Shown here one piece after another: positions 44,243-53,496 of a DNA stretch of 64,000 bases (positions within the stretch are counted from its first letter, which is position 1; each line of letters begins with the position of its first letter). The stretch lies in NCBI GenBank assembly GCA_964242115.1, contig CAXSZX010000018.1, forward strand, positions 1 through 64,000. The letters are read 5' to 3'. Below the pieces are notes generated by a model. It ran no database searches, had not been told where the DNA came from, and saw only the letters and a list, made by a program, of their open reading frames with translations. This DNA comes from BOG-908 sp964242115. Lineage in GTDB: Bacteria; Pseudomonadota; Alphaproteobacteria; Acetobacterales; Acetobacteraceae. The translations under genes were made by a program, and so were the position numbers.

Positions 44243-44791
44243 TCAGGCCGGCAGGCCGCGTTCGTGCAGCAGCTCGCCTACTGCGCCGGCGACGCGTTGC
44301 TCGTCCGGTTCGGACTGAGTCAGCCGTGCCACGATGGCGCTGGCGGTGTCCGTCGCGACCTGCCGCAGCGCGCCCATAGCAGCGTTGCGGGCTTCGGCAA
44401 TCTGCGTCTCGCTTTGCGAGAGTTGCGCGTCGAGCCGGGCGTCCTGCTCGGCCATGCGGGCGGTGGACGCAGCCTTGGCCTTGGCCGTGGCGTCCGCGAT
44501 CGCCGCCTGGCTTTGCGCGTAAGCCCGGCGGCGCGCTTCGGTCAGTTCAGATACAGCTGCGTCTGCGTCCTGCTTGGAAGCGTGCGCGCGCTCGAGGTCG
44601 GCGGCGATGGTGCCCGCGCGCATCTCCAGGATGGCGCCCACCTTTGGCAATCCCCAGCGGGAGACGAGAAGATAGAACACCGCGAAGATCATCGCACCCC
44701 AGACGACCTGGGCGGTGAGCAGCTTGTTGGCGAAGTTCAGCTGCGGCATCGTTTCCGCGTGGGCTGGACTAGCGCTGAGCAAAGCAAGCAA
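44243..44791 (-). CDS. atpF': ATP synthase F0 subunit b'
   Basis: About 182 residues from TTG 44791, 168 from ATG 44749. MPQLNFANKLLTAQVVWGAM starts the conserved TM region, followed by a long Ala/Glu coiled coil. Many relatives carry a longer exported-type leader before MPQLxFAN; here only LLALLSASPAHAET remains and directly abuts repeat R22, as if the repeat had replaced the original N terminus. The true start is uncertain. Confidence 0.88.
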   Translation of the reverse strand: MLALLSASPAHAETMPQLNFANKLLTAQVVWGAMIFAVFYLLVSRWGLPKVGAILEMRAGTIAADLERAHASKQDADAAVSELTEARRRAYAQSQAAIADATAKAKAASTARMAEQDARLDAQLSQSETQIAEARNAAMGALRQVATDTASAIVARLTQSEPDEQRVAGAVGELLHERGLPA

Positions 44792-44921
44792 GAAAGCGGT
44801 TCTTCTTTGAAAAAAAGAACCAAAAAACTTTTGCTCCCTGTCGGGGACTCTCCCGCAAGCGCGCGACAGCGGAGACAAAAGTTTTTTGCTTCTTTTTTTC
44901 AAAAAAGAAGGCCTTTCTTGC
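44784..44921. repeat. Intergenic repeat family copy R22
   Basis: Full copy inside the F0 operon between atpE and the b' gene, GGTTC left arm, right AAAAAAGAAGGCC arm. Touches the possible TTG start of the b' gene. Confidence 0.85.
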
Positions 44922-44932
44922 TTCACGTTGCC

Positions 44933-45157
44933 TCAGGTGAACAGGATCAGGAACGCGATCAGCAGTGCGAACAGTGCGACGGCTTCCGTCAGCGCGAATC
45001 CAAGAATGCCCAGGCCGAACACCTGGTCACGGGCCGACGGGTTGCGGGCGATGCTGGTCACCAGCGCCGAGAAGATGTTGCCGATGCCGATACCCACGCC
45101 GGCGAGCGCGATGACGGCGATGCCTGCGCCCAGTTTCGTTGCCGCTGCCACGTCCAT
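44933..45157 (-). CDS. atpE: ATP synthase F0 subunit c (H+-type)
   Basis: A 74-residue hairpin. Single ion-binding Glu58 in GFALTEAVALFALLIAFLIL on helix 2; helix 1 (GAGIAVIALAGVGIGIGNIF) has Gly repeats and no acidic residue. The polar loop is ARNPSARD. This contrasts with the N-ATPase c subunit, so the ring is expected to use protons. Confidence 0.95.
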   Translation of the reverse strand: MDVAAATKLGAGIAVIALAGVGIGIGNIFSALVTSIARNPSARDQVFGLGILGFALTEAVALFALLIAFLILFT

Positions 45158-45218
45158 GTAACCAGTCCTTTTTTCAAGCTTGTCACGAAGTTATCCGCCC
45201 GAAGGCGCCAGCACGCCT

Positions 45219-45983
45219 TTAGTGCAGATGCACCGCGTCGTGCAGGTATATGCAGGTCAGGATCGCAAACACGTAGGCCTGCAATGCCGCCACCAGCAAT
45301 TCGAAGCCCATCAGCACCACGTTGATGGCCACCGGCCCGATCGCCGCGATGCTGCCGACCAGCGAGTGTCCGCCCAGCATCACCACGAAGGTGGCGAACA
45401 CGGCGAACATCACGTGTCCTGCCACCATGTTGGCGAACAGACGGATAGACAGGCTGACCGGGCGCGAGAGGTAGGAGATGATCTCGATCGGCACGATCAA
45501 CGGTGCGAGGAACACCGGCGCGCCGGACGGGAAGAAGTAGGTGAAGAACTTCCAGCCGTGCTCGGCCAGCGCCACCACGGTCACGATCACGATCACCAGA
45601 AGCGCGAGCGCCGCGGTCACCGCGATGTGGCTGGTGTAGGTGAACGAGAAAGGGACCAGGCCAAGCAGGTTGCCCATCAGCACGAAGAAGAACAGCGTGA
45701 ACACGAACGGGAAGAAGCGTTTTCCTTCCGGCCCGATCTGGTCGACGGCCATGTTGTAGACGAAGTCGTAGGACAGTTCGGCGGCAGCTTGCAGCCGGCC
45801 GGGCACCACGGCGCGTGGCCTGGACCCATAATACAGCAGCGCCAGCACCAGGGCAGCGCCGATCACCATCAGCAGGTTGGCCTGGGTGAAATTCACCGCC
45901 GAGCCCATGAAGCCGACCGGAGCCAGCTTGAACTGGCTCAGCGCGTCGATCGTGGGCTCTCCGCTCGCTGCGTCGACTGCCAA
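45219..45983 (-). CDS. atpB: ATP synthase F0 subunit a
   Basis: A 254-residue stator subunit with about six TM helices. The essential arginine is Arg181 in PVSLSIRLFANMVAGH, with QAYVFAILTCIYLHDAVHLH at the C terminus. It forms the proton half-channels with the c ring. ATG 45983 lies 51 nt after the atpI stop. Confidence 0.95.
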   Translation of the reverse strand: MAVDAASGEPTIDALSQFKLAPVGFMGSAVNFTQANLLMVIGAALVLALLYYGSRPRAVVPGRLQAAAELSYDFVYNMAVDQIGPEGKRFFPFVFTLFFFVLMGNLLGLVPFSFTYTSHIAVTAALALLVIVIVTVVALAEHGWKFFTYFFPSGAPVFLAPLIVPIEIISYLSRPVSLSIRLFANMVAGHVMFAVFATFVVMLGGHSLVGSIAAIGPVAINVVLMGFELLVAALQAYVFAILTCIYLHDAVHLH

Positions 45984-46034
45984 GCTACGCGTCCCCGTTC
46001 GGCCAGGAATGGCCAGTCAAACCGAGCCGCCGGG

Positions 46035-46343
46035 TCAGCGCCGCGGCGGCCCTACCAGCCGCCAAACGTTCGCCACACCAGCCGCACCGCCCAGCACCAG
46101 GAAGATCACGAGGAACAGCGGCAACGTGTGTAGCCAACGGTCCAGTCCCCAGCCGATGGCAATCGCCACCGCCAGGGCAGAGACCAGCTCCACACCCACG
46201 CGTAAGCCGACACCAAGGGCAGACGTTTCCTTCACTGCTGAAGGCGCGTCAGCCGCTGGCGGGGCATCCATCCCCTGCCGGCTTCGTGCGGCCCGCAGGC
46301 GGGCTTCAAACGAACCGCCGGCGCCGCTGTCATCCTCGCTCAT
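46035..46343 (-). CDS. atpI: ATP synthase accessory protein AtpI
   Basis: A 102-residue protein: hydrophilic N terminus (about 1-42) then two TM segments (GLRVGVELVSALAVAIAIGW; LPLFLVIFLVLGGAAGVANV). AtpI supports c-ring assembly. First gene of the F0 operon. Confidence 0.9.
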   Translation of the reverse strand: MSEDDSGAGGSFEARLRAARSRQGMDAPPAADAPSAVKETSALGVGLRVGVELVSALAVAIAIGWGLDRWLHTLPLFLVIFLVLGGAAGVANVWRLVGPPRR

Positions 46344-46444
46344 CGCGGCTCCAAGGGCGGAACGCCCCAGCGCTGGAAAGCCCGCGCTTGCTAGATGCGG
46401 TGGGCGGGGGTGTCAAGGCGACCGGACAGACGGGTAGGACGCAA

Positions 46445-46570
46445 GCAAGGCCTGCTTTTTTGAGAAGAACAGGAAAAAAACTTTTGCGACGGCTGTCGCG
46501 GACCTGCCCTCAGCGTGCACTCCGGATGACGAAAGTTTTCTGGTCCTTTTTTTCGAACAGAACCGCTTGC
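46445..46570. repeat. Intergenic repeat family copy R23
   Basis: Slightly decayed full copy; left arm GGCCTGCTTTTTTGAG, GGCTGTCGCGG box, right arm with GAACCGCTTGC end. Confidence 0.8.
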
Positions 46571-46586
46571 TTGCTCTCTTCCGGGC

Positions 46587-47024
46587 TTATTTCAGCGGCA
46601 CGGTCAACTGCACGCCAGTCGCGCGCGCCGCGTTACGGTCGTCCATTGCCTGTGGGCTGGATCCCGTCGTGTAGCCGTCGCCCTGCGGCGGGTAATGCAG
46701 CGAGAACACGCTGGGCTGCAGGTCGGTCTTGGGGTCGGCGTTCTCCACCGGAGCTGTCACCCCGTCGTTCGGCGTGGGTGCGGGGCCCACGCGAGGCGGC
46801 GCCGGCGACGTGGGCAGGGTGGCCGGCCGCGGTGTCAAAGCGAGTTGCTGGCCCTGGTGCGCCTTGTGAGTGGTGTGGTGGTGCGCCGGCTTGCGAGCCT
46901 GCACGGCCGGTGTCGCGGCCTGGCCGGGGGTGGGCGAAGGATCGGCGGCGGCTGGCAGGGCCAGGCTTGCGGCGAAGAGCGCGCCCACGGCTGCTCCGGC
47001 CCAACGGGTCGAACGAATGGTCAT
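46587..47024 (-). CDS. Hypothetical exported protein
   Basis: A 145-residue protein: signal peptide (GAAVGALFAASLALPAAADP), a low-complexity Pro/Thr/His-rich middle (HHHTTHKAHQGQQ at about 48-60), and a C-terminal block LQPSVFSLHYPPQGDGYTTG. No domain recognised. Probably a periplasmic or surface protein. It ends near repeat R23 and is divergent from the zinc-ribbon gene. Confidence 0.7.
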   Translation of the reverse strand: MTIRSTRWAGAAVGALFAASLALPAAADPSPTPGQAATPAVQARKPAHHHTTHKAHQGQQLALTPRPATLPTSPAPPRVGPAPTPNDGVTAPVENADPKTDLQPSVFSLHYPPQGDGYTTGSSPQAMDDRNAARATGVQLTVPLK

Positions 47025-47185
47025 GCAAAGCTCCGGAGGATCATGGCGTGGCTACAATCACGATGGAACGGCGCTGGCGAAGATTCGTTGCGCGGCTATC
47101 CAGCGTTGTATGCGGCCTGCGGGTTGACGCCGATTTCACTCGCTTCCTATGCAGCGGATACGCCCACGCGGGGCGGGAGGCTGGC

Positions 47186-47494
47186 ATGGTTTACGGCGTG
47201 GATCAGTGCAGGCGCTGCGGCAAGCCCATCAAGGTCGCCGATGGCGCCTGGGCTCGCCACGAGGAAAGCCTGGCCAAGCGGCCGATGATGACGCCCAAAC
47301 AATGGCAGGCTGCCGGCTGGAAAGCCTCGCCCACGTGGTATCAGACGATCAAGGTGTTCGACGGCGTGTGCTTCGATTGCAAGCCGGCGGTGCTCGCCAG
47401 ACGAAAGCCGACCTGGAAGGTAAAGGCGGGCATGATCGCCTTCGTCCTTTTGGCGCTTGGTACGTTCCTGGTGATTGCGGCGCAGGTGTTTTAA
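47186..47494 (+). CDS. Hypothetical zinc-ribbon protein with C-terminal TM
   Basis: A 102-residue protein. CRRCGKP (about 8-14) and CFDC (about 61-66) form two CxxC pairs that could bind zinc, and the last 25 residues (MIAFVLLALGTFLVIAAQVF) are a TM anchor. No family recognised. An earlier in-frame start is open, but ATG 47186 best fits the first conserved Cys pair. Confidence 0.6.
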   Translation: MVYGVDQCRRCGKPIKVADGAWARHEESLAKRPMMTPKQWQAAGWKASPTWYQTIKVFDGVCFDCKPAVLARRKPTWKVKAGMIAFVLLALGTFLVIAAQVF

Positions 47495-47501
47495 CAAGGA
47501 A

Positions 47502-47630
47502 GCAAGCGGTTCTTTTTTGAAAGAAAGAACCAAAAAACTTTGTTCCCTGGGGACCCGTCTCCGGAGACTCCGCGACAGCAAGGACAAAAGTCTTTTACTT
47601 CTTTTCTTCAGAAAAGAAGGCCTTGCTTGC
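47502..47630. repeat. Intergenic repeat family copy R24
   Basis: Full copy between convergent genes, ending 1 nt before the smc stop; right arm TTTTCTTCAGAAAAGAAGGCC. Confidence 0.85.
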
Positions 47631-47631
47631 C

Positions 47632-50600
47632 TTACTCTGCCGCCTGCAGCGCCGGCTCCACCATCGCCACCGCGCGCCGCAAATCCACCGACAGCAGCCG
47701 CGACACCCCGCGCTCCTGCATCGTCACCCCGAACAGCCGATCCATCCGGCTCATCGTCAGCTGGTGGTGGGTGACCACCAGGAAGCGGGTGCCGGTGTCG
47801 CGCACCACGTCGTCGAGCAGGGTGCAGAAGCGCTCCACGTTGACGTCGTCCAACGGCGCGTCCACTTCGTCGAGCACCGAGATCGGCGCCGGCGTGCAGC
47901 GGAACACCGCGAAGATCAGGCTGAGCGCGGTCAGCGCCTGCTCGCCGCCCGACAGCAGCGCCAGCGAGGACAGCTTCTTGCCCGGCGGCTCGGCGTAGAT
48001 CTCCAGTCCGGCGAGCAGCGGGTCGTCCGAGCCGGTCAGCGCCAAATGCGCGCGGCCGCCGCCCATCATGCGGGTGAACAGGGTGCGGAAATGCGCGTCC
48101 ACCTGGGTAAAAACGGCCTGCAGCCGCTCGCGCCCTTCGCGGTTGAGGTGGCCGATGGCGCCGCGCAGCTTGGCGATCGCGGTGCCCAGCTCGTCGCGGT
48201 CGCGGTCCAGCGTGGTCAGGCGCTCGTCCAGCTCGGCGAGCTCGAGCTCGGCGCGCAGGTTCACCGGGCCCATCTCGTCGCGCTCGCGGGTCAGTCGCTC
48301 GAAGCGGCGGCGGGCGCGCTCTTCGGCAGCGTCGCTGGTGTCCGGGGCGTCCGGCAGGCTCCAGCCGTCGCCCAGGCGCTCCGCGGCACGGGCCAGCACG
48401 GCCTGGACACCCGCGCGCGCCGCATCGTTGGCTGCCTCGCCGCGGACAAGACTTTCGCGGCAGGCCGAAAGGCGCTGGTCGGCATCGCGTTGGGCCACTG
48501 CCAGGGCGCGCAAACGCTGCTCGGCGGTGTGCAGCGCGGCGTCGGCGGTCCGGTTCGCCGCTTCGGCGGCAGCAAGGGTGGCAGCGGAAAGCTCAGCGCG
48601 CGCGGCGAGGTCGCCGGGGCTGCCGGACGCTGCACGCCAGGCCTGGCGTGCCGCGGTGCATCGCTCTGCCAGAGCCGTCGCGCGGCCGGTGGCGTCGTGG
48701 TGCCGCGCTGTCCAGGCGGCGAGTTCGGCGGCGGCGGTCTCCGCGGCTACGCCTGTGCGTTCCCGGCTCGCCTGCAATCCCGCCAAGTGATTCTGTTGAT
48801 GGCGCAAGGTATCGACCGCCGCTTCGGCACGTTGCCGTGCCGATTGGGCGGCCTGCACGAGTGCTGCCTCGTCGGGCAGGTCGGCCAGCGCCGCCTGGGC
48901 GCCGGCCAGGTCGGCTTCGGCGTGGCCAAGCTCGGCCTCGGTGCGCGCCAGCAGGGTGGCCAGCGTGGAGAGCCGGCCGGCCGCATCCCGCTCCGCCGTG
49001 CGCAGGTGGGTCTGTGCAGCGCGGGCTGCGTCCAGGGCGGACTCGCGGTCCTGGCGCCGGGTGCGCGCCTGGGTTTCGCCGTCGCGATCCGCCGACTCCT
49101 GCAGCTCAGCCACGCGCGACATCTCGGCCAGTGCGACAGAGTCCGGCAGGCTGTCGAGGTGGGTGGCAGCCTCCGCCGTGCGCGCGGCAGCGGCATCGTA
49201 CTCGGCATCCAGGTCGGCCAGGGCGGGCGCGGCAGCGGCGATGCGGGCTTCCGCATCGGCTGCGTCGATGGCGGCACGCTGCAAGGCGGCCTGGGCGGCA
49301 GTCAGGGCGCCGCGCGCCGCCTCGCGGTCGTCGCGGGCACACCGCACGGCTGCCAGGGACGCAACGGCCCGCGCAGTGAGCTCGTCCCTGGTCGCCTGGG
49401 CCTGTGCGGGGTCGTCAAGGCCTCGGAAAGCTGCGTCGGCGAGGCCGGATTCGCGCTCAGCTTCAGCCAGCTCGTTACGCAGGCGCAGGACGATGGCCCG
49501 TAACGCCACGCACTGCGCTTCGGCCTGGGCCGCCGCGCGCCGAAGGTCGTCCTGCGTGGCCTGCGCATGCCTGAGCGCTGCCTCGGCGGAGGCGCGTGCC
49601 TCCCGGGCGGCCGACAGAAGGGCTGCCGCCTCATCGGCTTCGGTGCAGGCAGCGTTCCGGCCGGCTTCCTGGTCGCGAGCAGCCTGCGCAGCCTCGGCCA
49701 GGGCCAGTCTGGCTTCGCCCAGGCGGCGTTGCTGCCGCAGGCGCGATGTTGCCGCGTTCGGTGCGCCCGGCCGTGTGACGTGGCCGTCCCAACGCCAGCT
49801 TCCGCCCTCCCGGCTTACGGCCAACATGCCTGGCGCCAAGGCCGGCTGGATGGGGTCACCGTCCGCCCCGTCCGGCAGCAGTGCCACGTAGGCGAGCAGC
49901 CGTGCCAAAGCGGGCGGCGCTTCCACCATCGTGGCGAGCGCCACGCAGCCTGACGGCAGCTCGGGCGCAGGCAGCACGGGCAGGTCGCGCCAGAAGCGGT
50001 ACTCCGCCGGGTCGAGGGTCGCGCCTGCCGAGTCACCGATGGCGACGCCGACCGCGGCGTCCAGCCCGTCCGGCACGTGCAGCGCATCCAGCAGCCCCGC
50101 GGTGTCCGCTGGCGTGATTGTCGCCGCGGCGCCGGCCGCATCCGCGGCAGTCGCCGTGCCGGCAGCAGACGGATCCGGTGAGCCTATCCTGGCGGTGTCG
50201 ATCTCACACGACCGGGCGATCGGTGCCGGGCCGAGAGCATCGGTAAGGCCGGCCAGCTCGGCGCGCAGCCGTGCCGCCTCGGCGCTTGCCTGGGCGGAGG
50301 CGCGGTCGTGCTTGGCAAGGCTTTCCCCAGCGCGTTGGCTGCTGGCCTGATGGGCCGCCAACGCAGCTTCACACGCGGCCTGCACCTCGGCGGCGCGCTG
50401 TAGGCCTTGCTCGGCTTGGTTCAGCACGTCGGCGGCAGGGATCGTCCGCTCGGCTTCGGCAAAGGCAGCGTGCGCGGCGGCGTGTTCGGACTGCAGCCGT
50501 TCGACGCGCGCACTGGTCTGGGCCAGTGCGGCCAGCGCACGGGCATGGGCGGCACGCAGGTCAACCTCTTGCCTGGTAGCTTCGGCCTCCTGCTCCTGGA

Positions 50601-52275
50601 CAGCGGCTCTCGCGCGTTCACTCTCCTGCAGCGCGCTCTCACACACCTCCAGGGAAACGGCAGCATTCGCCGCGCTTTCGCGCAGCCGCGCCAGCTGGTT
50701 TTCTGTGGGGCGCTGCTCCAGCAAGGCGTCCAGGGCGCTCCTGGAAGACGTTCTGGACAGCTCGAGCCGCCTGACCCTCGCGGCGGCCTCGCGCCACGCC
50801 TGTTCGGCGTCACGCCGCAGCATCGCCGCACGCTCGGCCTGCGCACGCGTCTCCGCATGCCGCGCGGCGGACGCGGCACGTGACGCTTCAGCCTGCTCCA
50901 GCATCGCGCGTGCGTCCGTCAGGCCCGCTTCTGCGCGTGTCGTGGCGTGGGCAGCCTCCGCCAGGCGGTCCGGGCTCACGAGGTGACGCTGGCCTTCGGC
51001 GTGGTCCAGCTCTGCCGCCGCGTGCTGGTCACGCAGCGCATCGGCCCGGCTAAGCGCCTGGGCATACGCAGATTGCGCCCTGGCGCTGGCCAGGGACGCG
51101 GCCTGCGCCGCCTGTGTGGCGTCGTGGAGAGTTTTCTGCGCGGCATCCGCCACGGTGGCGTGTCCGGAGCAGGCGCCGTGCGCAGCCTCGATCGTGCCGG
51201 GCAGTGCCGCCAGAACCTCCGCCAGACGGGCGGACTCCTCGGTCAGCCGCTCGACGGAGGCCGCCGAGTCCGCCTGCGCGCGAACCGCCGCGTCCAGGTC
51301 CGTCTGAAGTTCCAGCAGCCGGACTTCGGCGGCAGCTTCCTCCCGAGCGGCACGGTCGGCTTCCTCGGCCAGGCGTTCGGCCTCGATGCGGCGGCGCTCC
51401 AGGCTGCGTGCGGCCTGGGTAGCCGCCTCCCGCGGGATGGGCAGTGCGGCTTCGGCTTCGGCCAGCGCGGCGGCGGACGTGGCGGCTTCTTCGGCCGCAT
51501 CGGCGGCGGCCTGCGCGGCCTGGACACAGCCTGCCTCCGCCGCTGCTTCCTGCGCGCGCGCGGCGGCCAGCCGGACGGCCAGGTGCTCCGCCTCCGCGCT
51601 CCGGATCAGGCCGGAGATGTCGCGGTAACGCGCTGCCTGGCGGGCCTGCTTGCGCATCGCCTCCTGGGCAGCGTCGAGCTGCGTGCGCAAATCCTCGGTG
51701 CGCGCCAGGTTGGCCTCGGCGGCGCGCAGCTTCAGCTCGGCCTCGTGGCGGCGGGCGTGCAGGCCGGTGATGCCGGCGGCCTCCTCGAGCACCTGGCGGC
51801 GCTCCTCCGGCCGCGCGTTCACCAGGGTGGAGACGCGGCCCTGGCTGACCATGCCGCTGGAGCGCGCGCCGCTGGCGAGGTCCGCGTAGAGCGTCTGCAC
51901 GTCGCGGGCGCGGTGCTCGCGGCCGTTGATGCGGAACGTGGAGCCGGCGCCGCGCTCGATGCGGCGCGTGACCTGCAGCTCGGGTTCGGCCTCGAACGGC
52001 GCGGGCAGCGCGCCGTCCAGGGTGATGGTGACCTCGGCTAGGTTGCGGCTGGCGCGCGCGGTGGTGCCGGCGAAGATCACGTCGTCCATTTCGCCGCCGC
52101 GCAAGCTGCGGGCGCTGGTCTCGCCCATTGCCCAGCGCAGCGCCTCGACCACGTTGGACTTGCCGCAGCCGTTGGGGCCGACGATGCCGGTCAGGCCCGG
52201 GAGGATGTCCAGGCTGACCGGCTCGGCGAAGCTTTTGAAGCCGGCGATGCGGAGGCGGCTTAGAAAAGCAGTCAA
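47632..52275 (-). CDS. smc: Chromosome segregation protein SMC
   Basis: A 1547-residue SMC ATPase, longer than the usual ~1150-1200. N-terminal head: AGFKSFAEPVSLDILPGLTG, Walker A GPNGCGKS (33-40). Long Ala/Glu/Arg-rich coiled coils follow, with a hinge-like region around 660-800 (VPDGLDAAVGVAIGDSAGAT). The C-terminal head has the signature LLSGGEQALTALSLIFAVFR and Walker B VLDEVDAPLDDVNV. It compacts and organises newly replicated DNA. TTG 52275, in the GTCAAGGCG edge of repeat R25, is the start, since LTAFLSRLRI is the canonical beginning. Confidence 0.95.
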   Translation of the reverse strand: MTAFLSRLRIAGFKSFAEPVSLDILPGLTGIVGPNGCGKSNVVEALRWAMGETSARSLRGGEMDDVIFAGTTARASRNLAEVTITLDGALPAPFEAEPELQVTRRIERGAGSTFRINGREHRARDVQTLYADLASGARSSGMVSQGRVSTLVNARPEERRQVLEEAAGITGLHARRHEAELKLRAAEANLARTEDLRTQLDAAQEAMRKQARQAARYRDISGLIRSAEAEHLAVRLAAARAQEAAAEAGCVQAAQAAADAAEEAATSAAALAEAEAALPIPREAATQAARSLERRRIEAERLAEEADRAAREEAAAEVRLLELQTDLDAAVRAQADSAASVERLTEESARLAEVLAALPGTIEAAHGACSGHATVADAAQKTLHDATQAAQAASLASARAQSAYAQALSRADALRDQHAAAELDHAEGQRHLVSPDRLAEAAHATTRAEAGLTDARAMLEQAEASRAASAARHAETRAQAERAAMLRRDAEQAWREAAARVRRLELSRTSSRSALDALLEQRPTENQLARLRESAANAAVSLEVCESALQESERARAAVQEQEAEATRQEVDLRAAHARALAALAQTSARVERLQSEHAAAHAAFAEAERTIPAADVLNQAEQGLQRAAEVQAACEAALAAHQASSQRAGESLAKHDRASAQASAEAARLRAELAGLTDALGPAPIARSCEIDTARIGSPDPSAAGTATAADAAGAAATITPADTAGLLDALHVPDGLDAAVGVAIGDSAGATLDPAEYRFWRDLPVLPAPELPSGCVALATMVEAPPALARLLAYVALLPDGADGDPIQPALAPGMLAVSREGGSWRWDGHVTRPGAPNAATSRLRQQRRLGEARLALAEAAQAARDQEAGRNAACTEADEAAALLSAAREARASAEAALRHAQATQDDLRRAAAQAEAQCVALRAIVLRLRNELAEAERESGLADAAFRGLDDPAQAQATRDELTARAVASLAAVRCARDDREAARGALTAAQAALQRAAIDAADAEARIAAAAPALADLDAEYDAAAARTAEAATHLDSLPDSVALAEMSRVAELQESADRDGETQARTRRQDRESALDAARAAQTHLRTAERDAAGRLSTLATLLARTEAELGHAEADLAGAQAALADLPDEAALVQAAQSARQRAEAAVDTLRHQQNHLAGLQASRERTGVAAETAAAELAAWTARHHDATGRATALAERCTAARQAWRAASGSPGDLAARAELSAATLAAAEAANRTADAALHTAEQRLRALAVAQRDADQRLSACRESLVRGEAANDAARAGVQAVLARAAERLGDGWSLPDAPDTSDAAEERARRRFERLTRERDEMGPVNLRAELELAELDERLTTLDRDRDELGTAIAKLRGAIGHLNREGRERLQAVFTQVDAHFRTLFTRMMGGGRAHLALTGSDDPLLAGLEIYAEPPGKKLSSLALLSGGEQALTALSLIFAVFRCTPAPISVLDEVDAPLDDVNVERFCTLLDDVVRDTGTRFLVVTHHQLTMSRMDRLFGVTMQERGVSRLLSVDLRRAVAMVEPALQAAE

Positions 52276-52407
52276 GGCGAGGCCTTCTTTTCTGAAGAAA
52301 AGAAGCAAAAGACTTTTGTCTCGGCTGTCGCGGACCTCGTGGCCGGCGCGTACCTAGGTGACGAAAGTTTTTTGGTTCTTTTTTTCAAAAAAGAACTGCT
52401 TTCTTGC
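52273..52407. repeat. Intergenic repeat family copy R25
   Basis: Full copy between smc and a DsbA-like gene; left TTTTCTGAAGAAAAGAAG arm, right GGTTC-type arm ending GAACTGCTTTCTTGC. Confidence 0.83.
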
Positions 52408-52410
52408 TGT

Positions 52411-53037
52411 TTACGCTCCGACCCACTGCGCGAAGGTCTCGTAAGTGACCTCGCCCGAATGCGCCTTTCCGTTGATGATGAAGGTCGGCGTCGAGTCGAT
52501 GTTATAGTCTTTTTCGGCCAGCGCCTGCTGGGCCAGGATCTCGTTCTTCAGCGTGTCGTCGGCGGCCACCTTGTCGAACATCTCGCGCGGCATGCCGGCC
52601 AGTGCCGCCATCTTCGCCAGCTCGTCCTTCGGGTCCACGCTGCGGTCGAACGCCCAGCGCGGCTGTGCGGCGAACAGGGTGTCCTTGAACGCCTCGTAGC
52701 GGCTGGGCGGCAGCGAGCGGGCGATCATCGCGGCGAGCAGGTCGGTCTGGTCGCGCGGGTACTCGCGGAAGACGAAGCGCAGCTTGCCGGTGTCGATCAG
52801 CTTGGTCTTGATTTCGGGGAACACGTCGGCCTGGAAGCGCGCGCAATGCGGGCAGGTGAAGGAGAACCACTCCTGCGCCACAATCTTGGCGTCCGGCGCG
52901 CCGACGAAGCGGTCCGCCATGCGGGGGTCGGCGGGCGGCGTGGCGGTGGCGGGGTCGGCGGGGCCCTGGGCGTAGGCGGCGCGGGCGGCGAACAGCGCGC
53001 CGGTGGCGGCGAGGATCGATCGGCGTGTCGGCTGCAT
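52411..53037 (-). CDS. DsbA-family thiol-disulfide oxidoreductase
   Basis: A 208-residue exported protein. The N terminus MQPTRRSILAATGALFAARA has a twin-arginine-like motif and a signal core. The active site is CPHC at Cys62/Cys65 (FSFTCPHCARF). The helical insert (RSLPPSRYEAFKDTLFA) and cis-Pro loop DSTPTFIIN are present. It acts on disulfides in the periplasm; whether it is an oxidase or isomerase is not clear. Located upstream of smc on the same strand with R25 between. Confidence 0.9.
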   Translation of the reverse strand: MQPTRRSILAATGALFAARAAYAQGPADPATATPPADPRMADRFVGAPDAKIVAQEWFSFTCPHCARFQADVFPEIKTKLIDTGKLRFVFREYPRDQTDLLAAMIARSLPPSRYEAFKDTLFAAQPRWAFDRSVDPKDELAKMAALAGMPREMFDKVAADDTLKNEILAQQALAEKDYNIDSTPTFIINGKAHSGEVTYETFAQWVGA

Positions 53038-53496
53038 GGGGCTGGATCCTTGGCTAGGCGTGGCGGTACGTCAGACATGGCCGAGCGCTCGGCGGGGCGC
53101 AACATCGTCGGCCACCGATGGCAGAAGCCTTCGCGATTGTAATTCGGCCGGAGCCTTCGAGCAGGAGCAAGCGCCTTCTTTTTCGAGAAAAGACGCAGAA
53201 AGCTTTTTGCGCGCGCTGTCGCGGTAAGCTGAAAAACACGTTTCACCAACGCGGATCGAACGAGAGCAGAAATTCTTGGGGCTTCTTTCAAAAAGAACTG
53301 CTTCCTTGCTTCCGCCGCAAGACGCCAGGCGCGCGACGTTAACCAGATGGTAGCTTACTGATTGGTAAACTGCACGAACGCGTAACGGCCTTGTTCGCCG
53401 GAGCGTGGCGCCTCCCAAAGACTGGGGACGCCGAGGCCAACCGGCCTGCGTCCGCGCGAAAACGCGCTGGTGCGGCGCCAACCGCGCGGATGTTGC
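53038..53496. other. Divergent intergenic region
   Basis: Apart from repeat R26 (53167-53309) no gene is seen. It carries the promoter regions of the DsbA-like and surface-type genes, but no clear -35/-10 pair was identified. Confidence 0.4.
53167..53309. repeat. Intergenic repeat family copy R26
   Basis: Diverged full copy: left CTTCTTTTTCGAGAAAAGACGC arm shortened in symmetry, CGCTGTCGCGG box, right arm CTTTCAAAAAGAACTGCTTCC. Confidence 0.75.
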
